A DNA stretch of 64,000 bases from positions 93,940-157,939 of the forward strand of contig CAZTFQ010000001.1 in NCBI GenBank assembly GCA_964613035.1. Direction: 5' to 3'. A program made the translations under genes and the position numbers. Positions 17,501-26,929 of the stretch are shown in pieces. Source of the DNA: CAVIQK01 sp964613035. Lineage in GTDB: Bacteria > Bacillota > Clostridia > Christensenellales > DTU072. The notes under the pieces were generated by a model, which was not told where the DNA came from, searched no databases, and saw nothing but the letters and a program-made list of their open reading frames with translations. The first letter of the stretch is position 1. Each line of letters starts with the position of its first letter.

Positions 17501-20500
17501 CGTAAGGTTACTTACAACCTCGTCAACGTAGACACCGGAGAGGAGCTGTACTCTAACGTAGCCTATCGTATCAACAAGGCGTACACCCAAGGCGGCGGCG
17601 GAGGAGTTCCTTCTTATATCAAGTTCGAAATAGAGCCTCTCGAGTATGGTTTCGTATCCAACGGCAAGTACCAGATGAACTTCGAGTTCTTTATGGATTA
17701 CGGCGACGAAAACAGAACAGAGCCCGACGGCACGTATTCTTTCACGTTCTATGCAGACTACGAAGCGCCGTCTCTACAGGACGTCAGAGTGAGATTCCAG
17801 GACTATAAAGACGGCAATAAGACCAAGCAGAGAATATATCTCGATCTGGACGTGTTCGACAACCATTACGCAATGGCGGCGTTGCTCTGTTACTATGACG
17901 GAGAGTATCTCCAGCAGATCAACGATTACGTCGTGCCCGTATACGACGCCGTCAAGAACGGCACCACGACCGTGTCTATCGAGATAACCGACATATACGA
18001 CGATTATAAGAATCTCTATCTGCAGATAGACGACTACGCGCTCAATCACAGCGTCTACGCCATCAATCTGAGTAAAGCCAACGCGGGCGTCACTCCGGAT
18101 ACCTTCGAGCTGGCGGAAGGCGAAGACAATATAACTTTAGACATCTACGAGACGCACAACGTCAAGCTGTCTTACAGTGGCGACGGCAATCTGTCCAATT
18201 TCTCATGGAGTGCCGACAAATACAACGTCGTCAACGTGAAAAACGGCGAGATAGTAGGTATAGGCACGGGCACCGCCAAGATAACCGTCGGCAACGGAAA
18301 AGGCGTATACAGAACGATTAACGTCACCGTAACCGATACGGAACGTAAGCTGTCGATCCCGTCGTTGTCTTTCAGCACGATCGTCGATTACAACGATCAT
18401 CTGGTAGATCCCGACAACGGTATTTCTCTGTATCCCGATCAGGACGTAACTCTGAATATAGAGACGGATCCCTGGTATTATCCCAAGGATACGCTTAACG
18501 TTAAATGGACTTCTACTAAACCCGAAATAGTGGAAGTCGACCAAAACGGTCACCTCACTCTTAAAAAGAAGGGCACCGCTTACGTACGGGCTCAGATCGT
18601 AAAAGAAGACGGAACGGTAACGCCTTATTCGGCTTCCGCGGAAATCAACGTTTTGGATCCCTTCGTCATCAGCGGATATTCCCTCTCCGAGTACAGAGGC
18701 ACGGATTCCGTAGTCGAGATACCCGACGATAAGATGATACTGTACATAGGCGAGGACGCCTTTAAGGATAATTCCACGATGGAAGAGGTTATTATCCCCA
18801 AGACCGTCATGAACATCAATAAAAACGCCTTCCTCAATTGTACCGCTTTAAGAAGCGTATACATCATCGACAGGGAAGCGCAGGAAATAGCCGACGCGGA
18901 TCTTACTCTCATATATCGCTCGGCATTCCAGGGATGTACCGCACTGGAGCTCATCGACCTGACTAACGTCAAAGTCGTCACTCTTGGCGTAGAAGCTCTC
19001 AAAGGATGTACTTCTCTTAAAGAAATCAAGAAGATGAGCGCGATAGGTACCGCTTTCGACAGTGCTTTCGAAGGATGTACGTCTCTTGTCAACGTCGACC
19101 TTACGGGTATGCACGTAGCGGGGAACAGCGTGTTTGCAGGGTGTACTTCCCTTGCCGACGTAACTACGGGAGAATTCACCGCTATAGGCGATTATATGTT
19201 CTACGGCTGTACTGCCCTCAGAAGGATAGTCCTTAACAATGCGTCTATAGGCAACAACGCTTTCGCGGGATGTACAAGACTCTCGGACGTCACCGTCAAT
19301 TACACGAAAGACACCTTCTCGATCGGAGACAAGGCATTCCTCTCCTCGGGACTCAGAAACATAACTTTCGGACAAGGAACCAAAGTCCGTAAAATAGGAA
19401 ACGAAGCTTTTGCTAAAACTAAACTTACTACCGTAACGCTTCCCGAAGGATTGACGGAAATAGGCGCGGACCTCTTCGCGGGTACGACTTCCTTGTCATC
19501 GATAGTTCTTCCCGCGGACTTCTCGTACGAGAATATTCGTCTGGCGGGAGGATTGTATTCGGGCATAGAAATCAGCCTTACGGACGATTCCGATTATTGC
19601 GTCGAAGGCAACGTTATATATAATAAAGATAAGACGATACTGTACGGAGTCCTCGACAATATAGATTCCGTAACGCTTCCCGAGAGTTTGGTTTCTATAT
19701 ACGATTACGCTCTCGCCAACACGAGTATCACCTCTCTTACGGTACCTGCTTCGGTAACCGAGATAGGCAACGGCGCCTTTAAGAACTCGACGCTCGCGAC
19801 GATTGAGTTCTCGGGCAACGGTATAGAAAAAATAGGAGACGAGACGTTCTTCGGTACGAGACTGTCTTCGATATCTCTGCCTTCCTCGGTCAAATCGATA
19901 GGCGCGTACGCCTTCTCCGAGTCGCTGCTCGTCGGCATCGATCTCACGGGCGTGACGTCTATAGGAGAATACGCGTTCTCCGACTGCAACGCGCTGTCTT
20001 CCGTATCCGATATCGACGCGAGCTTAATAGGAGACTATGCATTCCTTAATTGTACTTCTTTGAAGAATGCGAAACTGACTTCCGTCGAAGAGATGGGAGA
20101 AGGCGTCTTCATCGGCTCTGGACTGATCGAAATCGAATTCGGCGACAATGCCAAGACTCTCGGCGAATACACGTTCTACAACCTCGGCAGCTTAACAAGC
20201 GTCGTGATAGGCAACGGAATAACCGAGATAGAAGAGAGTACGTTCTTCTTCTGCTCCTCTCTGACGTCGGTTGACCTCGGTGAGGTTAAAGTGATAGGAG
20301 AGTATGCGTTTTACGGCGCGTCCGCTCTTACCGATATCGATTTGAGCAAGGTAGAAGAAATATGCGATATGGCGTTCGGTAACTGCTACGCGCTGACCTC
20401 GGTGGATTTGAGCTCCGCCGTTACGATCGGAGCGGGTGCGTTCGGAATGGACGGCGGCGACGGCGGCGTCGAGTCGGTAATTCTCGGGAACAATCTCGAA

Positions 20501-21910
20501 GAAATCGGCGTCTCAGCCTTCGAAGGGACGTCTCTTACTTCCGTCAAAATCCCCGTCAACGTCTCCAAGATAGGCTTCGCGGCATTCGCTTATGCGAAAG
20601 AACTGCAAGAGATAACGGTAGATGAAAACAACGAAATCTTCTTCGTGGAAGACGGCGTGTTGTACAGAAACATCGTCGACGGTTATGAGCTGGTCGCTTA
20701 TCCGCTGGCGCTTGAATCTTCGTCGGATACCTACACTGTCAAAGACGATACCGTCAGAATAGAAGCGTACGCTTTCGCGGGACTCCAAGACAAGGCTTCC
20801 GAGCTTAAGAAGGTCGTCTTCCCCTATACGGTGTCGACGATAGGCGACGGAGCGTTCTTCGAGAGCGGTATCACGGAATACACTTTCAGCGGCATCAACG
20901 CCCCCGTACTCGAGACGGTGTATAATGAAAGCGCGGAAGCGATAATGAACGAGTACTTCCAAGACTTCTACAACCCCGTCATCAATGCGTACTTCTATGC
21001 CAATTTCAATACGCTCTTCGTCAATTACATCGAGATGGTGGGCAAGACCAGCGATATGATTATCAATCGTCCGACCAACGGTCTCGGTTACGACAACTAC
21101 GTCTACTCCAGATACTTCGGTACGGTCAATTTGACAGGAATAGTGATGGACGACACGACGAGAGGATTCTTGGAAGCAATGGATAGTTTCGTCTCTGACG
21201 CGACTCTCACGGCGTGGGAAACCAAAGCCGCCGCGGGAGATCTGACCGCCAAGGCGGAGATTCAGAAGTTCTCCGATATCGTCAAAGAAGCCAGACGTCT
21301 CTACGGCAATATAAAAGACGACGCTCAGATGGAATATGTCTCCGCCGACCTCGTAACGAGGCTGGAAAAGGTAGAAAACAGAATGCGTTCCATCAAGAAG
21401 TCTTACGGCATCGTGGTAGAGATAGCCAATCTTAAGGTGGATCTCTCCAGCTATAAGAGCACCTATAAGGTCGGCGAAACCTTCGATATGACGGGCATCG
21501 CGATAACGATAGTATACGACGACGGTTCTACGGAAGTGGCTCCCGCATCGTCACTGACGTTGGATACGACCGAGGAACTCAAAGTCTACTACAACGATGT
21601 AACGATAATCTACTCGTATGTCGACGAATACGGCGAGACTGCGACCAAGACCATATTCGTACCGATTAAAGTGACCGAAACGGGCACGGACGGTGACGTT
21701 ACGCCCGACGGAGAAGGTCCCTCTGCGGGTATGATAGTGCTCTACGTCGCGATAGGCATAATCGGCGCAGGCTTGATTGCGGGAGGAATAGTGCTGACGA
21801 TTATTCTCGTCAAGCGTAAAAAAGCTTCCGCAGTAATTGCTCCCGACTCTGTCGAGAATACCCCCGTCGAAGAGGAACCGAAAGACGATGAAAACGGAGA
21901 AGAAAAGTAA
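14528..21910 (+). CDS. Giant cell-surface subtilisin-like protease with BspA-type repeats
   Basis: A 2460-residue secreted, membrane-anchored S8 protease. The TTG start has GGGAGG seven bases upstream, and a signal peptide follows. The catalytic triad is D228 (IIDTGLD), H316 (SNHGTHVAG) and S664 (GTSMASPNMAG), with a PA domain inserted at about 518-590. Then come a lactocepin/C5a-peptidase-type beta domain (about 754-884), two Big_2 Ig-like domains (about 1187-1272 and 1301-1377), a long run of BspA-type leucine-rich repeats (about 1396-2134), a Big_3-like domain (about 2300-2387) and a C-terminal helix (about 2400-2427) with an acidic tail. There is no LPXTG. The triad looks intact, so it is probably active on extracellular proteins. 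Confidence 0.93.
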   Translation: MKSVLKRVICLALVAAFSLSPMVAFYDGAADWFENDSLFTDVTGDVDLSSMSIANLASTVMLNSSKSSVRTLIVSLEGKNLVEEADGRKVSDYATSPEGIRKNNKLKASQDKFLEKLETLGISYTLKNRYTAVSNAVAIEADTAYISIIKAISGVESVCVSETYLEPETVDMGTYASADESDMDEALSKASAVVNKTSVYKTGVYDSSSVTALGDGYQGDGSVVAIIDTGLDYTHNAFIWDAEHESRYSLDNAAFSKETISNILSEKSLKAEELSASEVGGNKTISVNDVYISQKVPFAYDYADKDTDVYPSYSNHGTHVAGIVAGYDPDGYTDKEGNHQDEAFVGVAPAAQLVICKVFTDDLDDPEVGGAETEDILAALEDCVLLGVDVINMSLGTSCGFSTTDDGDEEGEMLNEVYSSVGAAGISLVAAASNDYSASYGGTFGTNLASNPDSGTVGSPSVFAAALSVASISGKTSPYFIANGNLPVYYEESSDKYNKYYDFSEMMLEVSSNGSFEYVVVPGVGRSSDYASVADKLEGRVALVKRGSTTFQEKVEQAMSHGAIGIVVYNNVSGMIRMSLGEVENPIPSSAISMDEGKAMVAAANSQGIGTIKIDESYQAGPFMSDFSSWGATPDLKLKPEVTAHGGEITSAVPGGYGEQSGTSMASPNMAGVITIVRSYLKSKYSITDTVELNRRVNQLVMSTATIVYDKDNLPYSPRKQGAGLGSLANAVSTGAYLYTEDSSIDNRPKVNLGDDKEKSGVYPVTFKISNFGSSDLSFELNPILMTETLASDGLAVAEQAYLLDDITPTWTVRGNGTTENNGIITIAAGTEADITVTFTLSSAEKDYIEKSFVNGMYVEGFVQLVSRTDGQCDLTLPFLGFYGDWSAAPMLDYDAYEIAAAEQDSSIKDEEKPQASIWATQPYTTYYNDTYSMPMGSFAYLQDPDADQIYTTEEHNAVSCYDEFYGENNANNYLTTYQFRGLYVGMLRGARKVTYNLVNVDTGEELYSNVAYRINKAYTQGGGGGVPSYIKFEIEPLEYGFVSNGKYQMNFEFFMDYGDENRTEPDGTYSFTFYADYEAPSLQDVRVRFQDYKDGNKTKQRIYLDLDVFDNHYAMAALLCYYDGEYLQQINDYVVPVYDAVKNGTTTVSIEITDIYDDYKNLYLQIDDYALNHSVYAINLSKANAGVTPDTFELAEGEDNITLDIYETHNVKLSYSGDGNLSNFSWSADKYNVVNVKNGEIVGIGTGTAKITVGNGKGVYRTINVTVTDTERKLSIPSLSFSTIVDYNDHLVDPDNGISLYPDQDVTLNIETDPWYYPKDTLNVKWTSTKPEIVEVDQNGHLTLKKKGTAYVRAQIVKEDGTVTPYSASAEINVLDPFVISGYSLSEYRGTDSVVEIPDDKMILYIGEDAFKDNSTMEEVIIPKTVMNINKNAFLNCTALRSVYIIDREAQEIADADLTLIYRSAFQGCTALELIDLTNVKVVTLGVEALKGCTSLKEIKKMSAIGTAFDSAFEGCTSLVNVDLTGMHVAGNSVFAGCTSLADVTTGEFTAIGDYMFYGCTALRRIVLNNASIGNNAFAGCTRLSDVTVNYTKDTFSIGDKAFLSSGLRNITFGQGTKVRKIGNEAFAKTKLTTVTLPEGLTEIGADLFAGTTSLSSIVLPADFSYENIRLAGGLYSGIEISLTDDSDYCVEGNVIYNKDKTILYGVLDNIDSVTLPESLVSIYDYALANTSITSLTVPASVTEIGNGAFKNSTLATIEFSGNGIEKIGDETFFGTRLSSISLPSSVKSIGAYAFSESLLVGIDLTGVTSIGEYAFSDCNALSSVSDIDASLIGDYAFLNCTSLKNAKLTSVEEMGEGVFIGSGLIEIEFGDNAKTLGEYTFYNLGSLTSVVIGNGITEIEESTFFFCSSLTSVDLGEVKVIGEYAFYGASALTDIDLSKVEEICDMAFGNCYALTSVDLSSAVTIGAGAFGMDGGDGGVESVILGNNLEEIGVSAFEGTSLTSVKIPVNVSKIGFAAFAYAKELQEITVDENNEIFFVEDGVLYRNIVDGYELVAYPLALESSSDTYTVKDDTVRIEAYAFAGLQDKASELKKVVFPYTVSTIGDGAFFESGITEYTFSGINAPVLETVYNESAEAIMNEYFQDFYNPVINAYFYANFNTLFVNYIEMVGKTSDMIINRPTNGLGYDNYVYSRYFGTVNLTGIVMDDTTRGFLEAMDSFVSDATLTAWETKAAAGDLTAKAEIQKFSDIVKEARRLYGNIKDDAQMEYVSADLVTRLEKVENRMRSIKKSYGIVVEIANLKVDLSSYKSTYKVGETFDMTGIAITIVYDDGSTEVAPASSLTLDTTEELKVYYNDVTIIYSYVDEYGETATKTIFVPIKVTETGTDGDVTPDGEGPSAGMIVLYVAIGIIGAGLIAGGIVLTIILVKRKKASAVIAPDSVENTPVEEEPKDDENGEEK

Positions 21911-21911
21911 T

Positions 21912-23132
21912 ATGACTTCTAGAGCAAAAAAGTTTGTTATCATATTGGCGATAGCGTTGTTGGCGGTTATGGTATTGTCCGCATGCGACGAAACGCCTAC
22001 TCTGGACGGAGAAAAAGAAGCGTACAATCTGACCGCTTATATTTCTTACCACGCCAACGGCGGAATTTGCGGAGATCAGTCTAAAGTCGCCACTCTGTAC
22101 TATCAAGACGGAGATATGCCTCTGGAGTACGGTTCGAGCAAGTTTACCGGTAATCTGGTGATTAAAAAAGAAGGTTACGATCTCGGCGGATGGTATTATC
22201 CTGAAAAAGACTCCGAGGGAAACGTCGTCTACGAGGACGAAAAAAACGATATCGTTAAACTCAGCGACAATAAGTACGACTTCTCCGTAGCGATGAAATC
22301 GGGCGACGAAATAGACGTCTATGCTAAGTGGATAAAACAGAAAAACGTCAAAGTTCTGTTGGCTTCCGACCCCAGAATGGGCGACGGCGGCATCACTCAA
22401 GACGAAAAACATTATGACGTCAACGACGTAATCAAAGAGTATTCTTTCAATAAAGACGATCGCGTGGAAAAACCCCAAAACGATCCCGTCACCGACAGCA
22501 AGTATAGCGCTCCTATCGGATTTACCTTCGTAGGCTTTTATGCGGATGCGGCTTGCACTCGATCCGTCGAGTGGCCGATAAGAAGGACCGACGAAGAGGG
22601 CGACGTATACATCTATGCCAGATACTTTACTTCCGACTGGACCGTCGTAGAGAATAGCTCCGACGTGGTGAGGATGTTCAGCAATAGTAATAATACCGGC
22701 AAGTATTACGTCAAAAACGATATTGTCGCGGCTTCGAACGCCCAAATTACGATATATCCCAACGCGACTTTCTCGGGAGTCATAGAGGGCAACGGTTATA
22801 CTCTGGAAGGTTTTACGTTCAGTGCAACCAACTTGAAAGAAAAAAATCAGGTATCTCTTCTGGGGATTATTCAAGACGGAGCGATAATATCCGACCTCAC
22901 GATTAAGAACTTTAACGGTATCGTTCGTGCGAAGAACTGTACCATAGAGGCGTATTTCCTTATGCTGGCGGTCAACGACGGTGCCGAAATATCCGGATTG
23001 AAACTCGACGGCGGCAGTATGACCGTTAAAGGCGAAGGCGTCGCATGGAAAAACGCTCTCGGCGACGAGTGCCCTTTATATATGAGCGGTCACGACGGAA
23101 TAGAAATAATCAATAGTCCTACCAAGGATTAA
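21912..23132 (+). CDS. Lipoprotein with InlB-type repeats
   Basis: A 406-residue lipoprotein starting at the ATG one base after the subtilase stop. The signal peptide ends LSAC with lipidated Cys25. Two Listeria-Bacteroides-like repeats follow (about 35-115, with GYDLGGWYYP, and about 190-235, with GFTFVGFYAD). The C-terminal half looks like a GLUG-type beta-helix turn region (FSGVIEGNGYTLEGF, IISDLTIKNFNG). I prefer 21912 to earlier in-frame starts because only this one gives a clean lipoprotein signal. It bridges the protease and the first importer, so it may be an accessory surface protein; no enzymatic motif is seen. Confidence 0.78.
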   Translation: MTSRAKKFVIILAIALLAVMVLSACDETPTLDGEKEAYNLTAYISYHANGGICGDQSKVATLYYQDGDMPLEYGSSKFTGNLVIKKEGYDLGGWYYPEKDSEGNVVYEDEKNDIVKLSDNKYDFSVAMKSGDEIDVYAKWIKQKNVKVLLASDPRMGDGGITQDEKHYDVNDVIKEYSFNKDDRVEKPQNDPVTDSKYSAPIGFTFVGFYADAACTRSVEWPIRRTDEEGDVYIYARYFTSDWTVVENSSDVVRMFSNSNNTGKYYVKNDIVAASNAQITIYPNATFSGVIEGNGYTLEGFTFSATNLKEKNQVSLLGIIQDGAIISDLTIKNFNGIVRAKNCTIEAYFLMLAVNDGAEISGLKLDGGSMTVKGEGVAWKNALGDECPLYMSGHDGIEIINSPTKD

Positions 23133-23175
23133 ATAATACAGACAATTCAAAACCCAATTAAGGAGGTTATAAGTA

Positions 23176-25752
23176 ATGAAGAAATGTTTTAAGAGCGCTT
23201 TGGCGGCGATAATCGTATCGGTCATTATCGTCTCGTCGATGACTGCACTCATCGCCTGTGACGATAATCATACCTACGATCCCGAGACTCGCCCGATAAC
23301 GTTCTCTATCAGTGCTCTAGACGGCACCTTCAATCCCTTTTTCACTACCAGTGCGACAGACTCAACCATCGCCAACTTCGTGCAAGTAGCGATGCTGTCG
23401 ACCAGCAATGAAGGTCAGGTAGCGTGCGGAGAGGACGAACCGACCGTCGCGCTCGACTATAAGGTCACGTCTTACGATAAGAACAATTCTATAGTGTCCG
23501 GCGGCGACGTGGACCATACCACGTATGAATTCGTTATCAAAAACGGTATCAAATTCAGCGACGGAGTGGATCTCACTATAGACGACGTGCTCTTCAATCT
23601 CTACGTATATCTCGACCCTATGTATAGCGGTTCTTCCACTATATATTCCGTAGATATTCAGGGACTCAAGGCATATCGTAACAACGACAGCTCCCTCTCG
23701 GACGATTCCGACGCCGATTTGGATTCTTATTTCCGCGCTCAAGCCAATCAGCGTATCAACGACCTAATCGAATGGTCTGACGATAAGAATGTAGAGACGA
23801 CCGAGCAGATACTTGCAGACGTCGAGGCGATCAAAGCGCAACTTAAAAAGGATCTTGCCAGTGACTGGAACAGCAACGAAGGTACTCTGGAGAGCTCTTA
23901 TAAAGACTATTCCTTCACCGAGGACTGGCAGTCTTATTATCTCATCGAGGGTATTATTTCCGTGCAGACCGAGAAAAACACTTCCGGTCACAACGTTTCT
24001 AAGAAAGATAACAACGGAAAATACGTTACGGAACTCAACGATAACGACACTTTCACTTATAGTTCCAATTATCAGACCGTTATAGAAAACGCCGCTGCCG
24101 ACGAGACCAAGATCGCTCAATATATGGAGACCTATTCTTGCGACAGAGACAGAGCGAAAGAGCTGATTATCAAGGACACCGCCATCAACGTGGTTTATGA
24201 AAACTACGCCGGCGAGAATACGATCAGATCCAATATATCCGCCATACTGTACGGAATGTCTACAGGCAGTACAATCCTCGATAATTGGACCCTCGAAGAA
24301 CAATCCAAGTATTATAAAGAAAATTCCGGTGACGGAGACGTCAAGCATATCAGCGGTATCAAGACCTATAAGACGAAGTCTTTTAAGGGTGAATCCGGCG
24401 AAGATCGCCTTAACGGCGAAGAGCACGACGTGTTGTCCATAACTATTAACGGAATCGACCCCAAGGCAATATGGAGCTTTGCTTACGCGGTGGCTCCCAT
24501 GCACTACTATTCCGACAACGCGACTCTGTCCGACAAGACGGCTTATCCTTACGGCGTCAGAGCCAGAGATAAAGATTTCTTTGACAACGTCCTCAATTCT
24601 ACCGAGAAAAACGCTCTCCCCGTAGGCGCGGGCGCATACAGAGCTTCCAACGAGGCGGGCAATGCCAGCGAGAAACCTTCCGAGGTTAAATCGAGCGATT
24701 TCTGGAAGAACAAGAAGGTCTACTTCGAGCGTAACGATTACTTCGAGACTATGGGCAAGGGTATCTCCAATGCCAAAATCAAAAAGCTCGTCTACGTAGA
24801 AGTCAGCGAAAACAACATCCTCAACAACCTTATTACCGAGGAAATAGATTACGGTACGCCTTCCGCGACTCTTGCCAACAAGAACAGCGTCAATAAGGAA
24901 TCCCACCTGTCCTCCATCGAGTATAAGACCAACGGTTACGGTTACGTCGGAATCAACCCGAAGTTCGTTAAGGATAAAGAGGTCAGACAGGCGATAATGA
25001 TGTCTTTCAGTACGCGATATATCCTCGACTATTACGCGGGTATGGCAGAGCTCATTTACAGACCTATGACCAAGCTTTCCTGGGCATATCCTTCCGACCT
25101 CGATGAGCAATATTATAAGTATGACTCTACGGGCGAGAAGATAGAAGCTCTCGTGAAGAGCGCCGGATATACTAAGAATGCCGACGGCATCTACGAGAAA
25201 AACGGCGACAAGCTCGAATTCAAGTTCACGATAGCCGGCGATACGACAGACCACCCCGCTAACAAGATGTTCGAACAAGCCAGACAGCTCCTTAACGATC
25301 ACGGATTCAAGATCACCGTCGGTACCGACGTGTCCGCACTCAAGAAGCTCGCCACCGGTCAGCTGGCGGTATGGGCGGCAGCCTGGACCTCTACGATAGA
25401 TCCCGATATGTATCAGATTTATCATAAGGACAGTAAAGCGACCAGTACCAAGAACTGGAACTACGACGAAATTCTCAACACGGATAAATATCCCAGAGAA
25501 AAGGAAATAGTCCTCGAACTCTCCGATCTTATCGACGAAGGCAGAGAATACAATCAGGAAGACGAGAGAAAGGATATCTATCAGGAAGCGCTTGATCTTA
25601 TTATGGAACTGGCAGTCGAATTCCCGACCTATCAGAGAAACGACCTCGCGGTCTACAACAGTGAAGTCATCAATGCCAAGACTCTCAACATCCTCAGCGA
25701 GTACAAATACTCGGGTCCCTTCGACAGAGTCTGGGAAATCAATTACAACTGA
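23176..25752 (+). CDS. Oligopeptide-type substrate-binding lipoprotein (SBP_bac_5), importer 1
   Basis: An 858-residue extracellular binding lipoprotein feeding the permeases downstream. The signal peptide ends LIAC with Cys28. Family marks include NGIKFSDGVDLTIDDVLFNL near the N-terminus, VGAGAYRAS in the middle, and KDKEVRQAIMMSFSTRYIL followed by WAAAWTSTIDPDMYQIYHKD. It is some 300 residues longer than OppA, mainly through an acidic insertion between about 175 and 430. AAGGAGG precedes the ATG. A perfect 15-bp hairpin after the stop may protect its mRNA and raise its level above the permeases. Peptide is the likely cargo; nickel or sugars cannot be excluded. Confidence 0.92.
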   Translation: MKKCFKSALAAIIVSVIIVSSMTALIACDDNHTYDPETRPITFSISALDGTFNPFFTTSATDSTIANFVQVAMLSTSNEGQVACGEDEPTVALDYKVTSYDKNNSIVSGGDVDHTTYEFVIKNGIKFSDGVDLTIDDVLFNLYVYLDPMYSGSSTIYSVDIQGLKAYRNNDSSLSDDSDADLDSYFRAQANQRINDLIEWSDDKNVETTEQILADVEAIKAQLKKDLASDWNSNEGTLESSYKDYSFTEDWQSYYLIEGIISVQTEKNTSGHNVSKKDNNGKYVTELNDNDTFTYSSNYQTVIENAAADETKIAQYMETYSCDRDRAKELIIKDTAINVVYENYAGENTIRSNISAILYGMSTGSTILDNWTLEEQSKYYKENSGDGDVKHISGIKTYKTKSFKGESGEDRLNGEEHDVLSITINGIDPKAIWSFAYAVAPMHYYSDNATLSDKTAYPYGVRARDKDFFDNVLNSTEKNALPVGAGAYRASNEAGNASEKPSEVKSSDFWKNKKVYFERNDYFETMGKGISNAKIKKLVYVEVSENNILNNLITEEIDYGTPSATLANKNSVNKESHLSSIEYKTNGYGYVGINPKFVKDKEVRQAIMMSFSTRYILDYYAGMAELIYRPMTKLSWAYPSDLDEQYYKYDSTGEKIEALVKSAGYTKNADGIYEKNGDKLEFKFTIAGDTTDHPANKMFEQARQLLNDHGFKITVGTDVSALKKLATGQLAVWAAAWTSTIDPDMYQIYHKDSKATSTKNWNYDEILNTDKYPREKEIVLELSDLIDEGREYNQEDERKDIYQEALDLIMELAVEFPTYQRNDLAVYNSEVINAKTLNILSEYKYSGPFDRVWEINYN

Positions 25753-25766
25753 TAATTAAGAATAAG

Positions 25767-25804
25767 ATTTGTCAAACCGAGTAATACGGCTCGGTTTGAC
25801 AAAT
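25767..25804 (+). promoter_or_regulatory. Intercistronic 15-bp hairpin between binding protein and permease
   Basis: Perfect inverted repeat: ATTTGTCAAACCGAG (25767-25781), an eight-base loop, then its exact complement (25790-25804). No T-run follows, so it is more likely an mRNA-stabilising or partially attenuating element than a full terminator. It could also bind a protein as DNA. Confidence 0.65.
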
Positions 25805-25837
25805 CGCTTAAAATACTCCTGAATAAGGATAGACATA

Positions 25838-26917
25838 ATGGCAAAATACATTGTAAAGAGACTATTATTGGCACTTCTGATGCTACTTGGCGTATCGGTC
25901 ATACTCTATACGCTGGTCAGAATAATGCCGGTAAACTATATAGAAAATAAATATTACAGCACGCATACCGACGTGGACGTCGACAGCGACGAGCTTAAGC
26001 GATTGATGCTCGACAACAATCTCGAAGATATAGCGGAGGCTCAGAAGCAGGGCTACAGCGCTCTTTGGAATAAAGTTTTCAGAGACGGCGAGCCCGCGCT
26101 CGACGACAACGGAGACGTCATAGTTTATTCCGACGCGTCCGTGGCTGTCCAAAGCTTGGTTGCGGGATATTGCCAGTGGCTGGGCAAGTTCTTAACCGGC
26201 GATCTTGGGACGTCGTTCAAACATAACCGTCCCGTGGGGGAGGTTATTTTCCAGAATATGGGAGTGTCTTTCCTCATATCTCTCATATCTCTTATATTAC
26301 AATTGATTATAGCGATTCCGCTCGGAATTAAGAGCGCGTATCATCAATACGGTAAGCTGGATTATGCCACGACCGTATTGACGATGATAGGAATATCTTT
26401 TCCGTCGTTCTTCTTCGGCAGTCTGGTCATCAAAATATTCGCGGTAGACTTGGGGTGGTTCCCCGTAGGCGGCATCGGAACATCCAATATACTCGACAAT
26501 CTGTATCATATGGTGCTGCCCATAGCGGTGCTTACCATTCTGTCGGTAGGCTCTATGATGAGATATACTCGTACCAATACACTCGAGGTACTCAACGCAG
26601 ACTACATCCGTACGGCGAGAGCTAAAGGTCTCTCCGAGACTACGGTAGTATACAAGCACGTTTTCCGTAACACTCTCATACCTCTCGTCACGACGTTGGC
26701 GGGCATCATTCCGAGCCTCTTCGGCGGAGCTATGATAACGGAAACCGTATTCGATTTGCCCGGCATAGGCAACGTCGCGTATCAATGCTTGCTAGCCGGC
26801 GACATACCCTTCATAATGGCATATAATATGTTTCTTGCGGTACTTACGATAATCGGTATACTGCTTACCGACCTTATGTATGCGGTAGTAGACCCCAGAG
26901 TCAAGCTGGGAAGTTAA
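25838..26917 (+). CDS. oppB: OppB-like peptide ABC transporter permease, importer 1
   Basis: A 359-residue inner permease with a first helix at about 9-30, an extracellular region of about 100 residues, then five more helices. The BPD_transp_1 coupling motif reads YIRTARAKGLSETTVVYKHVFRNTLIP, whose EAA-type loop contacts the ATPase (core ARAKGLSET). The ending DLMYAVVDPRVKLG is typical of OppB/DppB. It follows the hairpin downstream of the binding protein and lies 12 bases before oppC. Confidence 0.95.
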   Translation: MAKYIVKRLLLALLMLLGVSVILYTLVRIMPVNYIENKYYSTHTDVDVDSDELKRLMLDNNLEDIAEAQKQGYSALWNKVFRDGEPALDDNGDVIVYSDASVAVQSLVAGYCQWLGKFLTGDLGTSFKHNRPVGEVIFQNMGVSFLISLISLILQLIIAIPLGIKSAYHQYGKLDYATTVLTMIGISFPSFFFGSLVIKIFAVDLGWFPVGGIGTSNILDNLYHMVLPIAVLTILSVGSMMRYTRTNTLEVLNADYIRTARAKGLSETTVVYKHVFRNTLIPLVTTLAGIIPSLFGGAMITETVFDLPGIGNVAYQCLLAGDIPFIMAYNMFLAVLTIIGILLTDLMYAVVDPRVKLGS

Positions 26918-26929
26918 AGAGAGGTGAAT

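Noticed and set aside
23764..25425. 553-codon open frame on the minus strand inside the importer 1 binding-protein gene
   Set aside because: It lies wholly antisense to a clear SBP_bac_5 protein, has no ribosome site or recognisable domain, and its composition is that of a codon-bias shadow. The same holds for other long antisense frames (for example 3719-4966, 14465-15544 and 31746-32849).
25767..25804. Rho-independent terminator after the importer 1 binding protein
   Set aside because: The stem is perfect but no T-run follows, and the permease genes downstream have no separate promoter that I can see.
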